This document shows, in pieces, positions 11,024-23,000 of a stretch of 64,000 nt of DNA (position 1 is the first letter of the stretch; each line of letters begins with the position of its first letter). The notes under the pieces were generated by a model. That model was not told the DNA's origin. It did not search any database and saw only the letters and a program-made list of their open reading frames with translations. This DNA is from Panagrolaimus kolymaensis (lineage: Eukaryota > Nematoda > Chromadorea > Rhabditida > Panagrolaimidae). The DNA is taken from NCBI GenBank assembly GCA_028622995.1, contig JAJQJQ010000052.1, positions 1,674,001 to 1,738,000 of the forward strand, in the 5' to 3' direction. A program made the translations under genes and the position numbers.

Positions 11024-13179
11024 ATGGGTGTTTCATCGTTCTTGTTTTTCTTCTTCGTCATCATCATCGTGAATTCTCAATTTGTTCTCTCATCAAATGA
11101 TTCAAATGAACTCATGGTTGATGCTGATTCTCATATCGTTGAAGAAATAGGAAATGATGTGAAACTTGTATCTCCTGGAATTGTTCAATTGGTTCTCACT
11201 GAAGGTCATTTGGATGTTCATGTTCTTGATATTCATCAGTGTATTGGAAAGTTTGTACTTCCTCTTTTTACGTTTGTGTATTAATCTTTTACCTCATTTT
11301 TCAGGACTTTGTTTTGCTACAATTCTTCGACTTCAGGATATAGTACACAAGCTGGAAAACTTTGTCAATCTCAATCAAACACTTGTGGATTTCAAATTGA
11401 AGCTCATCAAAACAATATAATGTTTACAGGAAATCACAATGAACTCAAAGCTGGTATTAAACCATGTCCTCACATTCGAATGAACTATCGTTATGCATCA
11501 TTTTGTGAAATTCAAGGTGTTGCTAGCTGTGATCCTGTTTTCGATAAAGATAACGTTATAACAATCGATGTTCGTGAAGTTTCGCAATCATGTCCAATTA
11601 CTATCCTCAATGCAAAGATCTATGTTCCACCGATTCCTTCTACAACAACAACTTCGTCATCATCTTCCATTCTCTCATCGTCAACTGAAACTTCAGCTAC
11701 AAATGGATCAACTACTTTGATTGTCTGCATCGTTGTTCCTGTTGTGGTCATCCTTATTATTATCATCGTTGTGTATGTTTTCTTTATATATGCGTCTAAT
11801 AAAATCAAACATTTTAGTGCTGTCGTATGCTACAAGAAAAAAGCAAACATGAAGAAGAAGCAAGCTTTGAATCATGATTTGAAAGAAGTGGTCATTATTA
11901 AGTCTGTCAAGGAAGAAGCTCCTGAAAAAGTCAAAGAAGTTGCAAAAGTTCAACTAGCAAAGAAAGAAGTGAAACAAACTCCAAAAGTGGAAGAAACGAA
12001 GAAGTTCTGTGCTCCTCATCCTAAAGCAGCAAACGAAGATCCAAAGATAGTTCCAAAGGAAATCAAACCAACTGAATCTAAGCCAAGAAAGGAAACTACG
12101 GAAGCCACCGAACAACCTCCACCGCCTTTTCTATCTGCTCCTGTTATTACAGAATCAAAAGAACCTATTGTCGAACATGAAGCTCCAAAAAAGCTCAAAC
12201 AACAACAAAATCGATGGGTACATCCTTTTAGAACAACATCTGGAAGCTCTGGTAGCAGAATGCGTGGTCGATTCAAGGATAGTGTTGAATCTCAAAGATC
12301 CCTCAACAAGAATACGGCATACGAAGCTCATTATAAATCCATGGCAAGAAGTGGCTTGATTGGAAAGAAAATGGCTGAATCATTGGCAAAGTAATTTTTT
12401 ATTATTACAAGATTAAAGCCAACATTATTTTTTAGGGATTACAAACCTGATCCAAAGAAGAAGCTTCTCAGCGTTGAAATTTCGCTCCTTTGTAACTTCA
12501 TCGGTGACGTCTTTATCACCATCAATCAGCTTGTGTATGTTTATCTTTCTGGATTCAATAACGGCTTTATCTCTTTTCTTTTTTCAGAGAAAAGGCTATC
12601 GAACAGCTCAAAGAACATGGTCTCAAACTTGATAAGGATGGAAGAGCTTTCAAATTGTCAAAACCAACTCGGGCATTCCTTCAACAACGTGACACTCCTG
12701 AATACGTCCGATTAACATGTTTCGCTCTCGAATTTGGTCATTCCATCCCTGTCGACGAAGATCATATTCAGAAATATTCCATGGCTTTATTGCTCGTTGT
12801 TGGCTTCTCACTCAATCACACTGATGATGTTCGACGTCATGCTCTTGCAATATTTCGGTATATTTATCTGTTTTATTGTAACAACTTCAACTAAATATAT
12901 TTATTTTTTAGTCGTGAATTGCCATTTTGGAGGCGTAACTCAACCATCGAAGAACGAAATGCTTTTGGGTATCCAGCCAAGGCTATCGAAGCCGCAAATG
13001 AAATGAATTCCGATTGTTTCAACAATGTCAAACGCGTTAACACAAATTCAACGCCAAACAATTCAGAAGAAAAGCGATCAAATTCAAAATCAAATGGTCC
13101 ATCAAAAGAAGCATCCGCCACCGAAAGCAAAGTTGTCATCATTGAAAAACCTTCCAAAAAGAAAAAGAAGCGAAAATGA
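11024..13179 (+). CDS. Array copy B1: mosaic member of the array
   Basis: Exons 11024-11250, 11305-12390, 12436-12534, 12588-12857 and 12912-13179; 649 aa. It opens the second block and sits 10,912 bp after A1. It is a mosaic. Exon 1, intron 1 and the start of exon 2 are A1-type (HVLDIHQCIGK, Gly in STSGYST), but the variable patch at 11402-11440 is the HQNNIM type of A3 and B3. The rest matches the consensus copy. This looks like short-tract gene conversion between paralogs. The TATA box is at 10947-10954. Upstream sequence is unique before 10851, which fixes the left edge of the repeat unit. Confidence 0.8.
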
Positions 13180-13332
13180 TTGGAGATTGAATTTGTATGC
13201 AACTTCGTATCTTTTCTTTTGTTTTTTATGTATGTAATAATATTAATATTCTAATTAGTATTTAATAAAAATATTTTTCTTAACTCTCTCATTGTTTTTG
13301 GACTTTTTTTATGTGGTGAAAATTCTGTAAAT

Positions 13333-13688
13333 CCCGCCGCACCCCGAGCGAAGCGAGGGGTGCGGCTGTTTTAGGAATGAGAACGCCCGATCTGCTAACC
13401 GAAATTTATGATTTTTTTTATTTCTCGCAATTTTGTTGATATTACAACAAAATGTTGTTTACTAGCAGCACTCAATGGTGAAGAAATATAAAAACAAAAA
13501 CAATTTTGCTGTTGAGAAGGACACCTGTTTTCTGTTGGCTGCTGCATGTAGTTTACCTGAGAGCGACCTGATTTCTTCCCGCTTTGTAAGGTCGGGGGTT
13601 TACATACATTTTCAATAATCATTGGAAGTAATTTATCCACGCCTCGTGGAGCTCCTTCACCATCCAAACTCATTTTGTCTGGATTTTT
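13333..13688 (+). repeat. Array spacer 3 with hairpin element
   Basis: Copy of the spacer between B1 and B2, with the hairpin at 13336-13366. Confidence 0.8.
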
Positions 13689-13861
13689 TCGTTCAATCAA
13701 AACTTTTTATGTTTCATTCATTTTTATTTTATTCAAATTTTGATTCGTGTTTTCAAAGATGCTGCAAAATTTAGTATAATCAAATATAAAAGCTCAAATT
13801 CATTCATTTGAAACTTTTTGAAACTTTTGCAATCAGTTGTCATCGAAAGAAAGAAAGAAAA

Positions 13862-16017
13862 ATGGGTGTTTCATCGTTCTTGTTTTTCTTCTTCGTCATC
13901 ATCATCGTGAATTCTCAATTTGTTCTCTCATCAAATGATTCAAATGAACTCATGGTTGATGCTGATTCTCATATCGTTGAAGAAATAGGAAATGATGTGA
14001 AACTTGTATCTCCTGGAATTGTTCAATTGGTTCTCACTGAAGGTCATTTGGATGTTCATGTTCTTGATATTCATCAGTGTATTGGAAAGTTTGTACTTCC
14101 TCTTTTTACGTTTGTGTATTAATCTTTTACCTCATTTTTCAGGACTTTGTTTTGCTACAATTCTTCGACTTCAGGATATAGTACACAAGCTGGAAAACTT
14201 TGTCAATCTCAATCAAACACTTGTGGATTTCAAATTGAAGCCAATGATGTCGATGTCAAATTTACAAATGGTAACAATGAACTCAAAGCTGGTATTAAAC
14301 CATGTCCTCACATTCGAATGAACTATCGTTATGCATCATTTTGTGAAATTCAAGGTGTTGCTAGCTGTGATCCTGTTTTCGATAAAGATAACGTTATAAC
14401 AATCGATGTTCGTGAAGTTTCGCAATCATGTCCAATTACTATCCTCAATGCAAAGATCTATGTTCCACCGATTCCTTCTACAACAACAACTTCGTCATCA
14501 TCTTCCATTCTCTCATCGTCAACTGAAACTTCAGCTACAAATGGATCAACTACTTTGATTGTCTGCATCGTTGTTCCTGTTGTGGTCATCCTTATTATTA
14601 TCATCGTTGTGTATGTTTTCTTTATATATGCGTCTAATAAAATCAAACATTTTAGTGCTGTCGTATGCTACAAGAAAAAAGCAAACATGAAGAAGAAGCA
14701 AGCTTTGAATCATGATTTGAAAGAAGTTGTCATTATTAAGTCTGTCAAGGAAGAAGCTCCTGAAAAAGTCAAAGAAGTTGCAAAAGTTCAACTAGCAAAG
14801 AAAGAAGTGAAACAAACTCCAAAAGTGGAAGAAACGAAGAAGTTCTGTGCTCCTCATCCTAAAGCAGCAAACGAAGATCCAAAGATAGTTCCAAAGGAAA
14901 TCAAACCAACTGAATCTAAGCCAAGAAAGGAAACTACGGAAGCCACCGAACAACCTCCACCGCCTTTTCTATCTGCTCCTGTTATTACAGAATCAAAAGA
15001 ACCTATTGTCGAACATGAAGCTCCAAAAAAGCTCAAACAACAACAAAATCGATGGGTACATCCTTTTAGAACAACATCTGGAAGCTCTGGTAGCAGAATG
15101 CGTGGTCGATTCAAGGATAGTGTTGAATCTCAAAGATCCCTCAACAAGAATACGGCATACGAAGCTCATTATAAATCCATGGCAAGAAGTGGCTTGATTG
15201 GAAAGAAAATGGCTGAATCATTGGCAAAGTAATTTTTTATTATTACAAGATTAAAGCCAACATTATTTTTTAGGGATTACAAACCTGATCCAAAGAAGAA
15301 GCTTCTCAGCGTTGAAATTTCGCTCCTTTGTAACTTCATCGGTGACGTCTTTATCACCATCAATCAGCTTGTGTATGTTTATCTTTCTGGATTCAATAAC
15401 GGCTTTATCTCTTTTCTTTTTTCAGAGAAAAGGCTATCGAACAGCTCAAAGAACATGGTCTCAAACTTGATAAGGATGGAAGAGCTTTCAAATTGTCAAA
15501 ACCAACTCGGGCATTCCTTCAACAACGTGACACTCCTGAATACGTCCGATTAACATGTTTCGCTCTCGAATTTGGTCATTCCATCCCTGTCGACGAAGAT
15601 CATATTCAGAAATATTCCATGGCTTTATTGCTCGTTGTTGGCTTCTCACTCAATCACACTGATGATGTTCGACGTCATGCTCTTGCAATATTTCGGTATA
15701 TTTATCTGTTTTATTGTAACAACTTCAACTAAATATATTTATTTTTTAGTCGTGAATTGCCATTTTGGAGGCGTAACTCAACCATCGAAGAACGAAATGC
15801 TTTTGGGTATCCAGCCAAGGCTATCGAAGCCGCAAATGAAATGAATTCCGATTGTTTCAACAATGTCAAACGCGTTAACACAAATTCAACGCCAAACAAT
15901 TCAGAAGAAAAGCGATCAAATTCAAAATCAAATGGTCCATCAAAAGAAGCATCCGCCACCGAAAGCAAAGTTGTCATCATTGAAAAACCTTCCAAAAAGA
16001 AAAAGAAGCGAAAATGA
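13862..16017 (+). CDS. Array copy B2: type I membrane protein of unknown function
   Basis: Exons 13862-14088, 14143-15228, 15274-15372, 15426-15695 and 15750-16017; 649 aa. Protein sequence is the same as A1 as far as I can compare, with the NDVDV variable patch and the GTTTGT intron 1 donor. The one base change I noticed in the coding sequence is silent (GTG to GTT in a Val codon near 14729). TATA box at 13785-13792, AATAAA at 16102-16107, followed by a hairpin-containing spacer. Confidence 0.8.
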
Positions 16018-16170
16018 TTGGAGATTGAATTTGTATGCAACTTCGTATCTTTTCTTTTGTTTTTTATGTATGTAATAATATTAATATTCTAATTAGTATT
16101 TAATAAAAATATTTTTCTTAACTCTCTCATTGTTTTTGGACTTTTTTTATGTGGTGAAAATTCTGTAAAT

Positions 16171-16526
16171 CCCGCCGCACCCCGAGCGAAGCGAGGGGTG
16201 CGGCTGTTTTAGGAATGAGAACGCCCGATCTGCTAACCGAAATTTATGATTTTTTTTATTTCTCGCAATTTTGTTGATATTACAACAAAATGTTGTTTAC
16301 TAGCAGCACTCAATGGTGAAGAAATATAAAAACAAAAACAATTTTGCTGTTGAGAAGGACACCTGTTTTCTGTTGGCTGCTGCATGTAGTTTACCTGAGA
16401 GCGACCTGATTTCTTCCCGCTTTGTAAGGTCGGGGGTTTACATACATTTTCAATAATCATTGGAAGTAATTTATCCACGCCTCGTGGAGCTCCTTCACCA
16501 TCCAAACTCATTTTGTCTGGATTTTT
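16171..16526 (+). repeat. Array spacer 4 with hairpin element
   Basis: Copy of the spacer between B2 and B3, with the hairpin at 16174-16204. Confidence 0.8.
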
Positions 16527-16699
16527 TCGTTCAATCAAAACTTTTTATGTTTCATTCATTTTTATTTTATTCAAATTTTGATTCGTGTTTTCAAAGATGC
16601 TGCAAAATTTAGTATAATCAAATATAAAAGCTCAAATTCATTCATTTGAAACTTTTTGAAACTTTTGCAATCAGTTGTCATCGAAAGAAAGAAAGAAAA

Positions 16700-18849
16700 A
16701 TGGGTGTTTCATCGTTCTTGTTTTTCTTCTTCGTCATCATCATCGTGAATTCTCAATTTGTTCTCTCATCAAATGATTCAAATGAACTCATGGTTGATGC
16801 TGATTCTCATATCGTTGAAGAAATAGGAAATGATGTGAAACTTGTATCTCCTGGAATTGTTCAATTGGTTCTCACTGAAGGTCATTTGGATGTTCATATT
16901 GTTGATTTAGAGCATTGCATGGGAAAGTAAGTATTTTTATTTTATATCTTTGTATCTTTTATCGTATTTTTCAGGACTTTGTTTTGTTATAATTCGTCGA
17001 CTTCAAGATATAGTACACAAGCTGGAAAACTTTGTCAATCTCAATCAAACACTTGTGGATTTCAAATTGAAGCTCATCAAAACAATATAATGTTTACAGG
17101 AAATCACAATGAACTCAAAGCTGGTATTAAACCATGTCCTCACATTCGAATGAACTATCGTTATGCATCATTTTGTGAAATTCAAGGTGTTGCTAGCTGT
17201 GATCCTGTTTTCGATAAAGATAACGTTATAACAATCGATGTTCGTGAAGTTTCGCAATCATGTCCAATTACTATCCTCAATGCAAAGATCTATGTTCCAC
17301 CGATTCCTTCTACAACAACAACTTCGTCATCATCTTCCATTCTCTCATCGTCAACTGAAACTTCAGCTACAAATGGATCAACTACTTTGATTGTCTGCAT
17401 CGTTGTTCCTGTTGTGGTCATCCTTATTATTATCATCGTTGTGTATGTTTTCTTTATATATGCGTCTAATAAAATCAAACATTTTAGTGCTGTCGTATGC
17501 TACAAGAAAAAAGCAAACATGAAGAAGAAGCAAGCTTTGAATCATGATTTGAAAGAAGTGGTCATTATTAAGTCTGTCAAGGAAGAAGCTCCTGAAAAAG
17601 TCAAAGAAGTTGCAAAAGTTCAACTAGCAAAGAAAGAAGTGAAACAAACTCCAAAAGTGGAAGAAACGAAGAAGTTCTGTGCTCCTCATCCTAAAGCAGC
17701 AAACGAAGATCCAAAGATAGTTCCAAAGGAAATCAAACCAACTGAATCTAAGCCAAGAAAGGAAACTACGGAAGCCACCGAACAACCTCCACCGCCTTTT
17801 CTATCTGCTCCTGTTATTACAGAATCAAAAGAACCTATTGTCGAACATGAAGCTCCAAAAAAGCTCAAACAACAACAAAATCGATGGGTACATCCTTTTA
17901 GAACAACATCTGGAAGCTCTGGTAGCAGAATGCGTGGTCGATTCAAGGATAGTGTTGAATCTCAAAGATCCCTCAACAAGAATACGGCATACGAAGCTCA
18001 TTATAAATCCATGGCAAGAAGTGGCTTGATTGGAAAGAAAATGGCTGAATCATTGGCAAAGTAATTTTTTATTATTACAAGATTAAAGCCAACATTATTT
18101 TTTAGGGATTACAAACCTGATCCAAAGAAGAAGCTTCTCAGCGTTGAAATTTCGCTCCTTTGTAACTTCATCGGTGACGTCTTTATCACCATCAATCAGC
18201 TTGTGTATGTTTATCTTTCTGGATTCAATAACGGCTTTATCTCTTTTCTTTTTTCAGAGAAAAGGCTATCGAACAGCTCAAAGAACATGGTCTCAAACTT
18301 GATAAGGATGGAAGAGCTTTCAAATTGTCAAAACCAACTCGGGCATTCCTTCAACAACGTGACACTCCTGAATACGTCCGATTAACATGTTTCGCTCTCG
18401 AATTTGGTCATTCCATCCCTGTCGACGAAGATCATATTCAGAAATATTCCATGGCTTTATTGCTCGTTGTTGGCTTCTCACTCAATCACACTGATGATGT
18501 TCGACGTCATGCTCTTGCAATATTTCGGTATATTTATCTGTTTTATTGTAACAACTTCAACTAAATATATTTATTTTTTAGTCGTGAATTGCCATTTTGG
18601 AGGCGTAACTCAACCATCGAAGAACGAAATGCTTTTGGGTATCCAGCCAAGGCTATCGAAGCCGCAAATGAAATGAATTCCGATTGTTTCAACAATGTCA
18701 AACGCGTTAACACAAATTCAACGCCAAACAATTCAGAAGAAAAGCGATCAAATTCAAAATCAAATGGTCCATCAAAAGAAGCATCCGCCACCGAAAGCAA
18801 AGTTGTCATCATTGAAAAACCTTCCAAAAAGAAAAAGAAGCGAAAATGA
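16700..18849 (+). CDS. Array copy B3: divergent-ectodomain member of the array
   Basis: Exons 16700-16926, 16975-18060, 18106-18204, 18258-18527 and 18582-18849; 649 aa. It is the counterpart of A3: same HIVDLEHCMGK exon 1 end, same 48-bp intron 1 with GTAAGT, same Arg, same HQNNIM patch. It keeps the common Val after the seventh cysteine and the common C-terminal Ser and Val, so A3 and B3 have started to diverge. Its 3' flank leads without a spacer into the intact CNBP-like gene. Confidence 0.8.
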
Positions 18850-19535
18850 TTGGAGATTGAATTTGTATGCAACTTCGTATCTTTTCTTTTGTTTTTTATG
18901 TATGTAATAATATTAATATTCTAATTAGTATTTAATAAAAATATTTTTCTTAACTCTCTCATTGTTTTTGGACTTTTTTTGTGGTGAAAATTCTGTAAAT
19001 TGCCTTTTAATTGTGTTTTATCAAGATCTAAGCCAAACAAAAGTCAAATAAGCCAAGCCAATAAAGCTCTTACAAACAAAAATAAAATAACTGCGCTTAT
19101 TATTATTATTATTCCCACATTTTCTGTCACTTTCTTGATGAATCCTTTTTCTTTCACCACAGAAATAAATAGAAGCTTTTAGCTGTTTTTTTCTCCAACA
19201 AAAAAAGCAACAACAAAAAAATTTGAACTTCAAACAACGCAAATTTTTGTCCATACTTTGAACTCGCGGCAAATCCCATGCAACGTTGGGATACTGTATG
19301 GCTGCTCTCTCTTTCGCCTTTTTTTTGTTGCCATCATAGCTTTTTTAGTTTTCAGCTGTTTTCCTTCACTTTCATCACTATCTTTTTCCTTCCCATTTTT
19401 TCTAAGTTGCGTTTATTTTTTCCATCAAATCGCGTGAAATATATTGAAATTGTTTATGCCTTTCTAATATTTTCCTTACTAATTTTTTTCATTCTTTTCA
19501 GTTCTTCGAGCATATCGTCGCGTATCTCTACAATC

Positions 19536-19977
19536 ATGTCTGGTGGTCGAGGATGTTTCAAATGTAATGAAGAAGGTCACTTCTCTCGTGAATGCCCTAA
19601 TTCCACTGGTGGTGGCAGCTATGGTGGTAATCGTGGTGGTGGATTCGGAGGTGGAAGAAGCGGTGGTGATGGTGGCAACGTCTGCTACAAATGCAACAAG
19701 CCTGGTAAGTTTGCATTCTTTTAAAGCTAATTATGTTTATGTATCTTCTCATTTTTCAGGTCATTTCGCTCGTGAATGTACTGAAGAAGGCAATAGCTCT
19801 GGTGGCTTCCAACGTTCTAGTGGTGGTGGCGGCGGTGGTGGTCGTAACTGCTTCAACTGTGGCTCTGGTGATCATATCTCTCGTGATTGCAGCGAACCTC
19901 GTAACATGCAAAACGTCAAGTGCTACAATTGTCAAGGCTTCGGCCATTACTCAAGAGAATGCACTCAAAATAATTAA
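19536..19977 (+). CDS. CNBP-like CCHC zinc-knuckle nucleic-acid-binding protein
   Basis: Two exons, 19536-19704 and 19760-19977, with a 55-bp intron; 128 aa. Four CX2CX4HX4C zinc knuckles are visible (CFKCNEEGHFSREC, CYKCNKPGHFAREC, CFNCGSGDHISRDC, CYNCQGFGHYSREC), joined by Gly-rich linkers; the intron splits the second knuckle. This is the CNBP/ZNF9 and yeast Gis2 type, proteins that bind single-stranded nucleic acid and act on translation. It has fewer knuckles than vertebrate CNBP (seven). A TTTTCAG acceptor at about 19500 lies before the ATG, so there is a 5' untranslated exon or a trans-splice site. Its upstream DNA is duplicated at 8089-8518. Confidence 0.85.
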
Positions 19978-21880
19978 TTCCGGTGTTCTCCGATGGCGTG
20001 GTGTTGCTGTTTTTGGGAAGATGAAGTTATCTTTAATACTCTGAAGTTGCTCACTATTGTTATTGTTTTTTTGTTTTACTATAAACATGTTTATTATTTG
20101 CCTTTGTTTTTTATAAATATTCATATTCTGTGTACATATTATTTGATAGCAAGATAAGGGGAAGAAAAAGCTTCTTTAGTTTTGCGCGAATGAGGATTGT
20201 TAGGAAGTGGGAAGAGCAGCGATTAGGCTTCATAGCTTTTGCGAGGTTATTGGAACATTGAGATGATGTCCGAGAATAGTTGAATATTGAGAAGATTGGC
20301 GATTGAACAGCATATTTTTGGCAGTCGTATAAGCAATGATCAGAAGAATGAATGCAGAGAGAAGGATTGGGCGATGTCTTTTCAATGTCCTTTTTTGTTT
20401 CTTATTGATTAAAGGACATTCATTATTTACAAAAGTGTCTATGACTCATTTTGTTTGATGGCGATTTTCTGGATCACATATACATTTATTTGGCGGATGC
20501 GTTTATAATAAAACAAAAAATGGGAAGGAGGACGGCGCCATTTTTGGGGATAGATATTTGGGGATATGATTTTTGAGGATAGATTTTTAAGGATCGCGTT
20601 TTTGGAGATTGTATCTTTGCTGACAGATATTTAGTGATTGCATTTCTGGGGAAAGAAGTTTGAGGACTGAAGTTTTAAGGCCTATTTTTTTAAAGCTATG
20701 GCAACTTTATTAAGGCTTCAACAAAGATAGATGAAGGAAAGTTCACTCCATTTTTAGTTGGTTCGTTGTGACTAATAATAAAAATTTTTAATGTTTTTTA
20801 TTTAGGCGAAATAATAAGTCCCTTTAGAAAACTGCTGAAAATTGGAGAAAGGTAATAAATTATGCCATTTAAAGGACAAAGATTTTTTTCTTGATGATCA
20901 AAGAGTAAGTAAGTTGCTGCTGTTTTTTGACTTCCTTCCGATGAATGAAATTTTTTGACTTTTTTTATTTTTAAATTTAATGATAAAAGATAATTCGAGG
21001 ATTTATGAATCATATTTTTTAAAAGGTACAGTAAAAGAAGAAAAAGAGGTGAAAAAATTTAGGAAATTATTATATTTTTTATTTTTCTAAAAAAAGAATT
21101 TTAAAGACCTCCAGCATTTTTAGAATCTCAGTAATCTGGAGTCTGAATTGAAAATGACAAAGTTTCATTAATAAATTTCAGAAAAGTTAAAATTTAGAAA
21201 AAACTTCTAATGCTTTTTGTTCCCTAATTTTTGGCGCCATAAGGCGATCATCGACAACGACAAACTTCTGCTTCTCCCATATTTTTTTTTAGTTTAGGTG
21301 TTAATCATCCCATTTTTTGAAGAAGAAAAAAAAACCCATTAAAAAAATAAAATAAATAAATTATTACCATTTTTTGAAGAAGAAAAAAAAGACATAAAAA
21401 ACGAAGACTTTCCCTCTTTTTTTTATGAATCCTTTTTGAAGTTTTTATTTTTTTTGTTCTGAAGAAAAAAGAAATGTTCACATGAAAGGTTGCATTGTTA
21501 TCATAATAATTTCATTCATTCAGCAGCAATCAAAAATCAGAAAGCAAGTAAGCAAGGAAGAAGATCGACCCCAACGAAAACGACGACGACGACAATAATA
21601 TTTTATTTTTTTTACATTAGAAAAAAAAAACAAACATCGAGAAGGAAAAAAAACTATATCATTGTCAATCATTTATTTTCCTTCGCCGGCTGGCGGATGA
21701 AAAAAAGGGTTAAAAAAATTTATAAGACGCGCCAGATTTTTTTCGCTCCTTTTTTTTTGAAACACCAAACTAAAATAATTGGTTTTTAGTTAGCCTTTTT
21801 TTTTTAATTTTCGCGCGATTTTTTGAAACTAAAATTTTTTCTTTCTTGTTTATTTATTTTTTCAGTTTAAAAAAATAATT
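19978..21880. other. Intergenic with degenerate 15-bp repeat
   Basis: The 3' flank of the CNBP-like gene, then AT-rich DNA. At about 20545-20690 runs of roughly 15 bp of the form GGGATAGATTTTTG repeat imperfectly. A segment beginning CCATTTTTTGAAGAAG occurs twice near 21310 and 21368. No supported gene. Confidence 0.5.
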
Positions 21881-23000
21881 ATGACCGAACATAACAACCA
21901 CGATAGTGGTGAAGATCATCAGCAAAATAACCAAGCAGCAGCGGAAAATATTTCAACCATCGAAGTAATTGGAATAGATGAAAATCTTAAAGGTTAGTTC
22001 GCGACAATTTTAAACTTTTTTCTTTTTACTAAAATATTTAAAAGTGTCAATTTTAATAATACTTTTATTATTTTAAGACCAAAGTGAAACTCAACCAACA
22101 AAGAATTCAGAAGAAAAAGTTCCAGCTCCATTAGCAACAGCTCCTCCACCTCCACCTCCGCCACCACCAATGGTTCAAACCTATGTGCCTCCTCCTCCTC
22201 CAGTGCCTCAACCACCACCACCATCACAAATTTCTCGTCCCTCATCAATTCCACAACCTCCCATCCCTCCTCAAAATCAACAACAACATCCATTTGGAAA
22301 TGGTGCAACTATGCAACCATATATTCCAATGCAAAATATATATCAACAACAACAAAGTCCACCAACAACAACTTCCATGCCACCCATGCCTTTTCAAATG
22401 CCCATGCCTATGATGCAGATGCAGCAACTGCAAACCCAAAATTTGAATCAAACATTATTAAATTTTCAAATGGCATCATTTATGCATAAAATTCAATGTG
22501 CAACAAATAAATATCAACAAGAAATAAATAATTTAATTTATGAATTTCAAATGAGTAATATTTTAATTAATGGTGGAAATAATAATAATATTCAAATTCC
22601 TAATTTTAATCAATTTCATCCACCCCAAATGCAGCAGCAATCTTTTGGAGGAGGGCCATTGCCTAATTTTTCGATGGGTCAAATGATGCCATCAATATTT
22701 CCATCAAACCCAAACCCAAATTCATATTTTTCTCAGCAACAGCCAATGTTCCAACAACATCAACAATTTCCAAATCAGCAGCAGCAATATCATCCTTCAG
22801 AGCCAGAAATAAATCATCAACAACAAAATCCAAATATTCTAAAACCAGCCGAGTCCCAAATCCAAAAACCATTGAATTCGAATCAAAATAAAAAAATTGC
22901 TGCTCCACCAAATTTAATGGAAGAAATTCAAGCTGCAGGTGGAATAGAATTTTTGAGAAGGAAAAAAAGTAATAATAATAATAATGCAAAGTCACAATAA
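21881..23000 (+). CDS. Pro/Gln-rich disordered protein, 344 aa
   Basis: Two exons, 21881-21992 and 22078-23000. A TTTTTCAG acceptor ends at about 21865, just before the ATG, so the message may be trans-spliced. The N-terminus is acidic and polar; exon 2 opens with poly-proline tracts (about residues 55-90), followed by Met/Gln/Pro-rich sequence. One compact predicted helix (about residues 165-200, containing QQEINNLIYEFQMSN) resembles a segment of the next gene. The C-terminus ends in a short charged helix (GGIEFLRRKK). Composition suggests an RNA- or scaffold-associated disordered protein, but I cannot name a family. Confidence 0.7.

Larger units (their letters stand above)
10851..19000 (+). 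repeat. Tandem array block B (three units)
   Basis: Second set of three units, collinear with block A at a constant offset of 10,912 bp. The left boundary is visible at 10851, where the unit sequence TCGTTCAATC follows unique DNA. The third unit again lacks the spacer. Confidence 0.95.
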
